A stretch of 38,771 nt of DNA from Sergeia podlipaevii. Its lineage: Eukaryota; Euglenozoa; Kinetoplastea; Trypanosomatida; Trypanosomatidae. Location: positions 1 to 38,771 of the forward strand of contig JASANZ010002046.1 of the NCBI GenBank assembly GCA_030849805.1, read 5' to 3'. Shown piece after piece: positions 8,790 to 16,391 of the stretch (within the stretch, counting starts at the first letter, position 1; each line of letters starts with the position of its first letter). A program made the translations under genes and the position numbers. The notes under the pieces are model-generated. The model ran no database searches. It saw nothing but the letters and a program-made list of their open reading frames with translations, and had not been told where the DNA came from.

Positions 8790-8882
8790 ACTACGTGCAA
8801 GCGGCAATTTACATGCTCTTACAGGGATTGTGAAATGGAGGTGAATACATTTTGTTATGCTCACAAAGTCACTATGGATAAA

Positions 8883-8955
8883 TCCTCCCTGGCGCAGTCG
8901 GCAGCGCGTTAGGCTGTTAACCTACAGGTCGTTGGTTCGAATCCAACGGGAGGAG
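8883..8955 (+). tRNA. tRNA-Asn(GTT): tRNA-Asn (anticodon GTT)
   Basis: Base-for-base identical to the copy at 8717-8789, with the same cloverleaf, anticodon GTT, internal A and B boxes and T27/C43 mismatch. The two 5' ends face each other across a 93-base spacer (8790-8882), so they are transcribed divergently. Confidence 0.97.
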
Positions 8956-8959
8956 TTTT
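8956..8959 (+). terminator. RNA polymerase III terminator of the right tRNA-Asn
   Basis: Four T immediately after the discriminator G, followed by CCC. This is the minimal Pol III stop signal and shorter than the T6 behind the left copy. Confidence 0.65.
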
Positions 8960-8977
8960 CCCACAAAAAGGAAATGT

Positions 8978-9019
8978 CCTAGCACACAGTGATTTGGCGC
9001 ATTGGCCTTGTGGGCAGCG
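8978..9019 (+). repeat. Conserved element downstream of right tRNA-Asn (inverted repeat arm)
   Basis: The partner of 8634-8674 in opposite orientation, starting 22 bases beyond the right tRNA. It contains TTGGCGCATTGG, which resembles a tRNA A box, but no good B box follows. It runs into a GC-rich island with nested inverted repeats. Confidence 0.85.
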
Positions 9020-9281
9020 TGCGGCCTGGCCGGTGGGCGAGGGCCATCCCCCCTGGCCGCAAGCCGGCGGCGATGCAAAAAAAAAAGAAACGGAGAGGAG
9101 CAAATCAAAAAGCAAATTGCTTGGTGACAAAGGAAAGCAACAAGAAGAGAACAGATATTATATATATATATATATATACGATGCATAGGGAAAAATTTAT
9201 TTATTTATTTTTTGGTTGTGTTGAACGTATAGTTTACAGGTTAATGCGTCTTCACTCTTCCTCACTCCCTCTCTCCCCTTT

Positions 9282-10277
9282 CTAGTATGGAGGAGGACCG
9301 CGAGTCTGGGACTGATACTTGTTTGCAAAGGAGCGGCTCTTGGCGGGACGGGTGGGGATGTACTTGGAGTGGAAAAGACCCTGCTGCTTGCGTCGCGCAA
9401 TCTGCACCGCCGACAGGTTGGCACGCCGCAGCCGCGTCGCCTCAAAGTCCGAATCAGAGTCCCACAGCCGCCGTGCGAGGCCAAGCACGACGAACAGAAA
9501 CAACACAGCAATGTTGGGAAGCACCATCGTCCAGGTCTGGGCAATCGAAGAGAGAATGACCTGGATCTTCGGGGTCGGGCTGTTGCATTGGACGCCACTG
9601 GCAGCGGACTCATATCCATCGGCGCATCGATCACAGTTGCTGCCAGCCCAGTGACCGTGTTCAGAGTCGCTCGCGCACCGGCATGTAGCTTGTGTAGTGG
9701 ACGACCCTGGCGGCGGCCGCTCGCAACACCCATGCCCACTGCACGTCGTCTTTGGGTCACAGTGAAGGTCGTCGTGTGTGATAGACTTCTCACAGTCGCT
9801 AGCAGAGCCCTCGATAGTATACACTTGACCAGCGCAAGTCGTGCACGAGTAGTTGTAGTTGGGTCCATCAGAAGTACACACTTCTAACTTGGTGTTGCAA
9901 ATGTCCGCGTCAACGATGCTGGCACAACTGATGGGGCATAAATTGGTCACCGCGGTGCAGTACTCGCCGCCTGGGAACTTTTCGAATACCCCAGACCAAA
10001 AGCACTTGAAGGGGGGTCCAGGACCTTCCGTGTCTACGTGCACGTCAATGGAGGTGCCAGCATTGCAAACACACTCAAAGTGTGTGAAATCAGCCTCTCC
10101 CACCGTGAGCTGCCCACCCCGCCCGAAGACGTCTGAGCACCACGACTCAGCGTCTGCAATGTTAATTGGACAAGGGGCTGAATGCTCGTATGTCGCCGCT
10201 GTGCCTACTACTAGGACACTAGTCCACACGATCACTGCTATGTGTAGCAGAACTAGACGGGCTCGGGGGCGTGGCAT
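9282..10277 (-). CDS. Type I membrane protein, Cys-rich ectodomain with EGF-like module
   Basis: 331 aa from the ATG at 10277. The longer frame from 10379 is rejected because its first part crosses a pyrimidine tract and AG (10309-10310). Order: signal peptide (1-27, MPRPRARLVLLHIAVIVW...), a Cys-rich ectodomain with about 20 cysteines, an EGF-like module (about 173-231, CSGHGCC ... CRCASDSEHGHW ... CDRCADGY), one membrane span (about 250-268, MVLPNIAVLFLFVVLGLA), and a basic cytosolic tail of ~60 residues ending PPPY. A potential N-glycosylation site is N142 (NYSC). Inference: a surface or endomembrane glycoprotein of unknown function. It is the last gene of the - strand block. I do not recognise a named family. 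Confidence 0.8.
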   Translation of the reverse strand: MPRPRARLVLLHIAVIVWTSVLVVGTAATYEHSAPCPINIADAESWCSDVFGRGGQLTVGEADFTHFECVCNAGTSIDVHVDTEGPGPPFKCFWSGVFEKFPGGEYCTAVTNLCPISCASIVDADICNTKLEVCTSDGPNYNYSCTTCAGQVYTIEGSASDCEKSITHDDLHCDPKTTCSGHGCCERPPPGSSTTQATCRCASDSEHGHWAGSNCDRCADGYESAASGVQCNSPTPKIQVILSSIAQTWTMVLPNIAVLFLFVVLGLARRLWDSDSDFEATRLRRANLSAVQIARRKQQGLFHSKYIPTRPAKSRSFANKYQSQTRGPPPY

Positions 10278-11271
10278 TGGGATGATACGCAACAAAGAAA
10301 AAGAAATTCTAAAAAAAAAAGAAGCTTCTCTATACTTGAGGGGTTCTGCTTGATTGTAACTTTCTATCGCCGTACCCACACTATCATAAAAGTGTTAGGA
10401 GAGAAATCAATGAAAATATGTAATGCAGTAAGTAGTGGGGGAGAAAAGACAAAAGAGTGAGGGGGGAGGGGGATTTCAAAACAACAAAAAAGATGGGCTC
10501 ATGGCCTACTAGCATTCGTCTCATATCGCAAATTTGGGCAGTCACCCCCACCTCACCCCCCCCCCAGAAAGGAGAACGAATCAGCCTTTTCTTTTTTCCC
10601 TTCCTTTTTTTCTTTTTTGAAATGCTGCATTGCGCTACAAGGACCACCGAGCGACGGCGTACAGTCCATCTCTGCTCTCCTTTCCCTCTGAATCTTGAGC
10701 AGCGCTGCCTCCCTTGGCTCGTTATAAACGTTTTTTTTTTTTTTTGACTATGCGGCTTCTTCGCAGTCACATGACTCGCTTGTTGTGCTGAGACACACAC
10801 AGTTCCTTTCTCTTCCTTGTGGTGATGCGGTTTGTCTCTACAACGGAAAAAAAAACAAGCAGAGATAGAAGACAAATAAAAACCTCACCCACCAAAGAAA
10901 AGAAAACAGAACAAACAAGAAAAGAAATCAGTAAACGGAGAAGTCAAAGAAAGAAAAATCCACTGAAGTACGCACTCAACATTGTGCAATCATCACTCAT
11001 CTCTACAAAATGATTGTAAGAACTGGGACGGCTCTCCCGCCCACACCTCCGCTCCTCCCACACTTCGGCTCCAACTCCTCACATGAGCACGTCTGGGTAC
11101 GTGCAGGAGATGCATATATATATAAGAAAAAAATATATACGTATATTTTGTGGTTATTCATCTTTTTATATTTGTTGTTTTGAATGCGGCACGGGGGGGG
11201 GGGGGCCGCGCTCTGATTCCCTCTAGCCCTTCTTCTCAACGTGCCTGTCCTCTCTCCTCTTCTCGTCGTCT
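10278..11271. other. Intergenic region with poly-G run
   Basis: No convincing gene. It contains mononucleotide tracts (T run about 10731-10745, A runs 10848-10856), a TA repeat (about 11112-11123) and 13 consecutive G at 11193-11205, 66 bases past the COX15 stop. A 163-codon ORF at 10384-10875 on the - strand is Lys/Ser/Phe-rich with no domain and is probably not a gene. Confidence 0.55.
10309..10331 (-). promoter_or_regulatory. Predicted trans-splice acceptor of the EGF-like membrane protein gene
   Basis: On the - strand a T-run (10320-10311), preceded by CT-rich sequence, ends in AG (complement of 10309-10310). The first ATG after it is at 10277, 32 bases downstream, which fits the chosen start. 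Confidence 0.6.
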
Positions 11272-12519
11272 CTACGCCAAGATGAGGCCGCGGCTGCCAA
11301 CCACAGTGCACATGCGGATAAGCGTGGCCAGGAGAACGAGAGCGCCGACTTGATGTGAAGCCGCGACGGGGGTGTCCACCGTGGACAAAATCGTCCACAT
11401 GCCCAAGGTCACTTGCAGGATGAGAGCAGTATTGACGCAGTTGAGCGTGCGCGTGACGCGGGCTGGGATCACACCGCGGCGACGGGAGCATGCAACGTTG
11501 AGGCCCACAATGGTCATGAAGGTCGCAAAGGCCCACAAGCGATGGCACGTCTGAGCCATGGAAGGATTCTCAAAAAAGTTGCGCCAGAGGGGCTCAAGGT
11601 TGGTCAGGTGATCCATCGGGGGGATAATGCCGCCGGACATGAGAGGGAAGCCGTCATTGTAGTAGTAGCCGCCGTGAAGCCCAGCCACAAAGGCTCCCGA
11701 CATGGCAGTGACGAACATGGTGGTGCACGAGACGCGAGCCCAGAGCTGCACCTGAGGCTTGCGAGCAAACTGAGTGCAGACTGGCAGCTTCAGACCATAG
11801 CCCATGCGCAGCATGAACGAAAAAATAGCGAAGGCAAGGAAGAGGTGGGAGGCAAGGCGGTACGCAGACACCTTTGCTTTCTTCTTCTCCTTAAGCAGCT
11901 TGTTGTCAAGCCCGCTACGCACCATGTACCATCCCATGAAGCCCTGAGCACCGCCGAGGCCGAGGATGCCGAGCAGGCCAAGCGCGAACTTGGTGTTTCC
12001 AGCGAAGTAGCCACGGTACCAGTAGTAGGCTAGGGGGACCGCAAAGACGACACCAACGCCGCGTGCGAGAACGCGATGAGCCCATTCCCAGAAGAAGATG
12101 AACTGAAACTCCCCCATCGTCATGTCAGGTGTCTGCTTGAACTGGGGATACTGCTGGTAGTTGGCAAACTCCTCCTCCCACTCCTTGTCGTTGAGCGGTG
12201 GGCGAAGGCCCGAGATGGGCTTCCAGTTCACTATCGAGAGGCCGCTGTTGGTGAGGCGCGTCACACCACCGAAGCAGACGACACCACCCACGACTGCGGC
12301 ACACGCGTACAACCAATTGGCGACGGAGCGGTTGTGCTTGGGCACTTTCCACTGTTCTTCTACTGCCGCCTTGACACCAGCAGCGGCGGCCTGGGCAGCT
12401 GGAGTGCTGGCGGTGGCTGCGGGGGAGCTGCTGAACCGGTAGAGCATGGACCTCGAACTCCATCCACGAAGAGGGGCTCTAGATACCTGCGGGAGAAGTG
12501 CTCTATGAAAGCGCAGCAT
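11272..12519 (-). CDS. COX15: COX15, heme A synthase (mitochondrial)
   Basis: 415 aa, the usual size for eukaryotic COX15. The first ~50 residues (Arg/Ser/Ala-rich, no acidic residues) look like a mitochondrial presequence. About eight membrane segments follow. Diagnostic parts: GGVTRLTNSGLSIVNWKPISG (about 84-104), the heme-ligand histidines H148 (EWAHR) and H225 (LASHLFLA) in the first half, and H326 (TCHRLWA) and H389 (ASHQVGALV) in the second. The enzyme oxidises the heme O methyl group to formyl, giving heme A for cytochrome c oxidase in the inner membrane, working after COX10 with ferredoxin as electron source. All four ligand histidines are present, so activity is expected. Confidence 0.97.
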   Translation of the reverse strand: MLRFHRALLPQVSRAPLRGWSSRSMLYRFSSSPAATASTPAAQAAAAGVKAAVEEQWKVPKHNRSVANWLYACAAVVGGVVCFGGVTRLTNSGLSIVNWKPISGLRPPLNDKEWEEEFANYQQYPQFKQTPDMTMGEFQFIFFWEWAHRVLARGVGVVFAVPLAYYWYRGYFAGNTKFALGLLGILGLGGAQGFMGWYMVRSGLDNKLLKEKKKAKVSAYRLASHLFLAFAIFSFMLRMGYGLKLPVCTQFARKPQVQLWARVSCTTMFVTAMSGAFVAGLHGGYYYNDGFPLMSGGIIPPMDHLTNLEPLWRNFFENPSMAQTCHRLWAFATFMTIVGLNVACSRRRGVIPARVTRTLNCVNTALILQVTLGMWTILSTVDTPVAASHQVGALVLLATLIRMCTVVGSRGLILA

Positions 12520-12639
12520 TCTCGAAGACCAGGTGTAGTTTTGTGTGTGAAAGAGAGGCTTAATGTTTGCTAAATACTAGAAAGCTACGTGCTATTGCGA
12601 ATGTTCCCACTTGAACAGATAAAGAATGTTACAGCAACG

Positions 12640-12670
<31 letters not shown>

Positions 12671-13468
12671 GGTGATGATCTAATATGAATGTTACGGGGG
12701 TCGTCTCGTGTGACCTCTTTTGGCGGAAGAGAGAAATTTCGTTTTGTTAATTGTAGTGGAGAGACAAACGAAAAAAAAAAAGAGAGCAACGCAATAGTAC
12801 ACGTAGAACTGACGTCACATACCCTTTCCGATTTGCTTTTTGGCAAGTTTACTTGCAAAGACGATGCACATGAGTCTCTTTATCGACGGTGGTGATAACA
12901 AACAACGTAAGGTATCTCCCTTTTTTCTTCTTAAAGTGCATTTTATCGATCTCACGCAATAACACTGGTGGATGGCTCATCGTGCGTGTTTCTATTTATA
13001 TATTCGCCAGTTGCGATTGGCCACAACGACCTTTTTCTTGTGTCTTCGCTTGCTGTGACAAGAATGCACTACCCAGTCACATGCCCAACAGCCGATTTAC
13101 GCACGCACGCTCACCAGCAACGCCACCTTCCTTAAATGGATCTTGTACATGATCGGTCAAAAGAAAAAACAATAATAGTAATAATAATAATAATAACAAT
13201 AATAATAATAAAGAACTCCCAAACTTCCCTTTCCCTGAATGCATTTGAGCAACTTGCATATTAAGCACACACACACATATAAAGTCCAAATTGCTGCAAA
13301 AGGGAAAGGAAAGGAGAAAGAACAGCAACGGCAACAAGACTTGAAAGATTCATTCGCTTCTCATCACCACGCCTCCTCAATACACACGCAATCACGAGAT
13401 GTCTTGCCTGACCCTCCAAAAATATAAAAAGTGGTAGAGCCATGTCCACGTCACACCTGACAGTACCG
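12520..13468. other. Intergenic region with TA and AAT microsatellites
   Basis: No gene seen. It holds a (TA)13 tract at 12641-12666 and an AAT/AAC trinucleotide tract at about 13171-13211. Poly-Leu and Ile/Tyr ORFs here are translations of these repeats. Confidence 0.6.
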
Positions 13469-14392
13469 TTAGAGGAAGTACTCCGGGGGTGGATGCTTGG
13501 CAAGGTGGCCTCGGGTGTCTGCCGGTGCAGCGCCAAAATAGACGACTTCCCGCTCTGACTGCGAGTACTCCCCAATCTGAAGAATGGAAGCCACGTTTCC
13601 ACACCGGTAGCAGTAATTGGGGGCAGACCACACTGTGCAACAACTGTTGTCGAACATCGACTTGTATCCCTCTAGCACAAGCTGGTGCGCACGTGCAAGA
13701 AGACTAAGGCCGTTAAGTTTGTTGAATGCCTTTGCGACAGTGGAGCCGAAGATGAACCCCGCTCCGCGTGGACTGACACCCCACGACTCAATATCCTCCG
13801 GATCGGACCACAGGAGATCACTCATAGGACCTTCATGCGGCACCTCTTGCTTGCGATCAAGAACACGCACTTCATCGATTGTGTTGATTTGCGGACTCAG
13901 ACCACCGTGAACACAAAAGATGTCCTGCTCCACAACGGCGCCGAGGGGCATGTAGTCGAACAGCTCCGTGCACAGCCGCCACACGTTGGCACTGCCGTAC
14001 TTGCGATAGCACTCGTCGTAGAAGCCATACACCTGTGTAATCTGTCGGGACTCATGATTGCCCCGTAGAAGGGTGACGCGATCTGGGTAGCGAGCCTTGA
14101 GCATAAGGAGCAGCAGAAGGGTCTCGATGCTATGATAGCCACGGTCAACGTAGTCGCCCATAAACACGTAGCTCGTCTCGGGGACCCTGCCACCTTTACT
14201 AAAGAGCTCCAACAGGTCATAAAACTGGCCGTGGATATCGCCGCACAGCGTCACCGGCGCGTGCACCACCTCCACATTTCCCTCCTCAAGCATGAGGTCC
14301 TTGCAGCGATCGCATAGCTGTGCCACTTGCTCCTCTGTGATTAGTTTTCCTTCATACAGATTTTCTAGCTGTGCGTTAAAGTCAGAGGACAT
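13469..14392 (-). CDS. PP2A-family Ser/Thr phosphatase catalytic subunit (PP4/PP6-type)
   Basis: 307 aa, the same length as human PP4 catalytic subunit. All PPP-family motifs are intact: GDIHG (51-55), GDYVDRG (79-85), GNHES (111-115), HGG (H162) and RAHQ (H236). These supply the two-metal site and phosphate-binding arginines. The C-terminus ends YFL, the conserved end that is carboxymethylated on Leu in PP2A, PP4 and PP6. Segments such as [20 protein letters not shown] and [18 protein letters not shown] favour PP4/PP6 over PP2A, but [12 protein letters not shown] is PP2A-like, so the subtype is not certain. It would act in the cytosol or nucleus with regulatory subunits. Confidence 0.95.
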   Translation of the reverse strand: MSSDFNAQLENLYEGKLITEEQVAQLCDRCKDLMLEEGNVEVVHAPVTLCGDIHGQFYDLLELFSKGGRVPETSYVFMGDYVDRGYHSIETLLLLLMLKARYPDRVTLLRGNHESRQITQVYGFYDECYRKYGSANVWRLCTELFDYMPLGAVVEQDIFCVHGGLSPQINTIDEVRVLDRKQEVPHEGPMSDLLWSDPEDIESWGVSPRGAGFIFGSTVAKAFNKLNGLSLLARAHQLVLEGYKSMFDNSCCTVWSAPNYCYRCGNVASILQIGEYSQSEREVVYFGAAPADTRGHLAKHPPPEYFL

Positions 14393-15156
14393 GATTTTAT
14401 TATTAATAATCGTAATAGTAAGAAGAAAAACGAGCTGAGGCTCTTCGCTGTTCTACTGTTTTCCAAAATACGTCAAGAATGCTCAGGAGGAGAAGATACA
14501 GACCACAGCAGTTTCCTTCTAGAGAAGAGAGGAAATTGAGAAACTTTGGTGGTTCTCTCTCGTTTCCTTTCTCTCTTAAGATCTAATCACCTGGTTCTTC
14601 GAGTACACACAAAAATCTATAACTCACTATTCTTTAAACTTCGAAATGTAGTTGAACGTAAGTCTTTTCCCTTAAATTCTAAACAACAACAACAGCAACC
14701 CAACACTCTCCGCAGCTAACTTGTATTGCTCTTGTATGACGGATTGCAGTGCAGATGTTCACTCGAATGACTACGTCAGCAGTAGGAGTAGAAGACGGGG
14801 AGTGGGGAAGAAAAAAAGAAAAAAAGACAAGAATGATAGACAAAGAGAAAGTGAAGGGACTGAGCGAAAGAAGAACAGATAACGATATATAGAATGCCTA
14901 CGCACCAGTAACTTCACAATCATACATGTACCCTTTCAATAAAAATAAAATAAGATAAAATAATAATACGCTAATGATAATAAAAACTCAAAAAAAAAGT
15001 TTGTCTCTCATTCCTGTGCTCATGGAGCATAAGGAAATGAAGACACACAGATAAACAAGCAGAAGGAATAATATATTCTTCACCTCCTTGGGAGAAGAGG
15101 AAGGAGTAAGGAGGAGAAGGGATGGGGATGGGCAGGAACCATAGGGAATGGTGCAC
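14393..15156. other. Intergenic region
   Basis: No gene seen. It is AT-rich with A/T-rich simple sequence at about 14937-14998 (AATAAAAT-type) and a purine-rich patch at 14795-14880. Confidence 0.55.
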
Positions 15157-15762
15157 CTACAGCTTAGGCTCAAAGCGGAGGGATGTACTGTTGACACAAT
15201 GCCGCTCGTTCGGCGGTGGATTCCTGAAGCCCTCCCCACGAAAGATATGCCCTAGATGGCCATTGCACGCATTGCACACAATCTCCACTCGTTCTCCATC
15301 TGCGTCTGGCTCCTCCCGCACTGCCTTTGGCATGCAGTCCCAGAATCCAGGCCACCCACATCCACAGGCAAATTTCATGCCTGAGGTGTAAAGCTGCGAG
15401 CCACACGCCGCACACGCGTACGTGCCTTCACCGTAGAAGTCATCAAGGGGCCCACCCACGCGGTCTGTCGCCTTCTCTCGCAACACGCGGAACTGGCGAG
15501 GGGTGAGGGCCTTCTTCCATTCAGCATCCCCGACGTCCTTGCTGCCGTCTTTTTCTAGGGCCGAGGCACAGTGAGTCATGCTTGCAGTCGAGAACACGCG
15601 TTGGCTGTAGTTCCGTGCAGAAGAATTACAGCACGCGTTAGTATATAACTCGGAGAGAAGTGGGGAGCGAATGCAACGTGTGCCAAAGACACTTGCGCGA
15701 CTGCTCTTCAAAATATAGGAGATAAGACCGGCTTGAGGAGATGCACGGCGAGTGCTGCACAT
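15157..15762 (-). CDS. MSRB: MsrB, methionine-R-sulfoxide reductase
   Basis: 201 aa. The MsrB domain covers about 80-200. Zinc-binding pairs are C117-x-x-C120 (CAAC) and C163-x-x-C166 (CNAC). The catalytic Cys is C189 in RHCVNSTSLRF, and C135 lies in the GCGWPGFW turn where MsrB enzymes carry the resolving residue. It reduces R-methionine sulfoxide in proteins with thioredoxin-type electrons; in trypanosomatids tryparedoxin is the likely donor. The first ~60 residues are Arg/Ser-rich with almost no acids, suggesting mitochondrial targeting. An alternative start at M62 (15579) would give a cytosolic form, so dual localisation is possible. A cysteine (C133) replaces the Ser usual in SGCGWPSF, giving a C-G-C pair. 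Confidence 0.95.
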   Translation of the reverse strand: MCSTRRASPQAGLISYILKSSRASVFGTRCIRSPLLSELYTNACCNSSARNYSQRVFSTASMTHCASALEKDGSKDVGDAEWKKALTPRQFRVLREKATDRVGGPLDDFYGEGTYACAACGSQLYTSGMKFACGCGWPGFWDCMPKAVREEPDADGERVEIVCNACNGHLGHIFRGEGFRNPPPNERHCVNSTSLRFEPKL

Positions 15763-16391
15763 ACAGCCTCACAAGAAACGAATAGTGACTTTTATGTAAC
15801 TTTGAAATAATCTCCCTCTGTCGTTGAAAATGTATGTGAGTGCACTGAAGGAGAAGGAATAGGTTAAAGTGGGCATTGTGGTGTAGCCTCCTACAAAAGT
15901 GATGCTTTACCATTCAGTCATCTACCATAGACCATAATCTGGATCCAGAGCAGGCCTACATGCATCGTGAGCCATTGAGGTGCGCATAAAATATGTGCTT
16001 TTTTTTGTAATTATATTCATCAGTGTATGCTTTGTGTGTGTGTAGATTAGATGCACACCATGTCTTCCTGTTGTTTCCATATCTAAGGCTGTTGTGAGTG
16101 CATACATTCTATTTATTCAGACAAGGAGATATCTATTCACTTTTCTCTTTTCCTTGCTAATATGTATATATCTATATATATGTATATGTATATATACATA
16201 TATATATGAAAGGGGGTCCTGTCAGTTTCTGCGTCTCTGGCAACATCCATCAGCGGCGCTGTGATCTGTACTCCCTTCACTCTATGCAGTGCATTTAATA
16301 TGCTTAGCCTGAATTCTTTCCTTTATGCCCACTTCATCGCTGCTGTAATGTAAATAAAAGAAAATAAAATAAAAGTTCCGGCTGGATGAGC
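15763..16391. other. Intergenic region with TA-rich palindromic tract
   Basis: No gene seen. TATATA/TATACATA-type sequence at 16161-16208 is partly palindromic because of its composition. Confidence 0.55.

Larger units (their letters stand above)
7983..9281. other. Convergent strand-switch region with tRNA pair
   Basis: The + strand gene block ends at 7982 and the - strand block ends at 9282, so the two polycistrons run toward each other. The 1.3 kb between them has no convincing protein gene. It contains a divergent pair of identical tRNA-Asn genes, an inverted duplication around them, a GC-rich island (about 8995-9076), a small hairpin (8459-8484) and a TA repeat (about 9159-9178). In trypanosomatids, convergent strand-switch regions are transcription termination zones and often carry RNA polymerase III genes. 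Confidence 0.85.

Noticed and set aside
8909..9186. Minus-strand ORFs containing GFEPTTCRLTA and LDSNQRPVG
   Set aside because: These are the well-known spurious translations of a tRNA gene; they overlap the right tRNA-Asn antisense and contain no other coding signal.
10278..10379. N-terminal extension of the EGF-like membrane protein
   Set aside because: It crosses a T-run and acceptor AG (10309-10310); the ATG at 10277 follows and begins a good signal peptide.
10384..10875. 163-codon minus-strand ORF between the EGF-like gene and COX15
   Set aside because: Composition follows poly-pyrimidine and poly-purine tracts, there is no domain, and no clean splice context or spacing.
11413..12033. 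206-codon plus-strand ORF
   Set aside because: Antisense shadow of COX15, which has strong family motifs.
16161..16208. TA-rich palindromic tract as a possible cruciform or attachment site
   Set aside because: Self-complementarity follows from TA composition; similar TA tracts occur at 12641-12666 and about 9159-9178.
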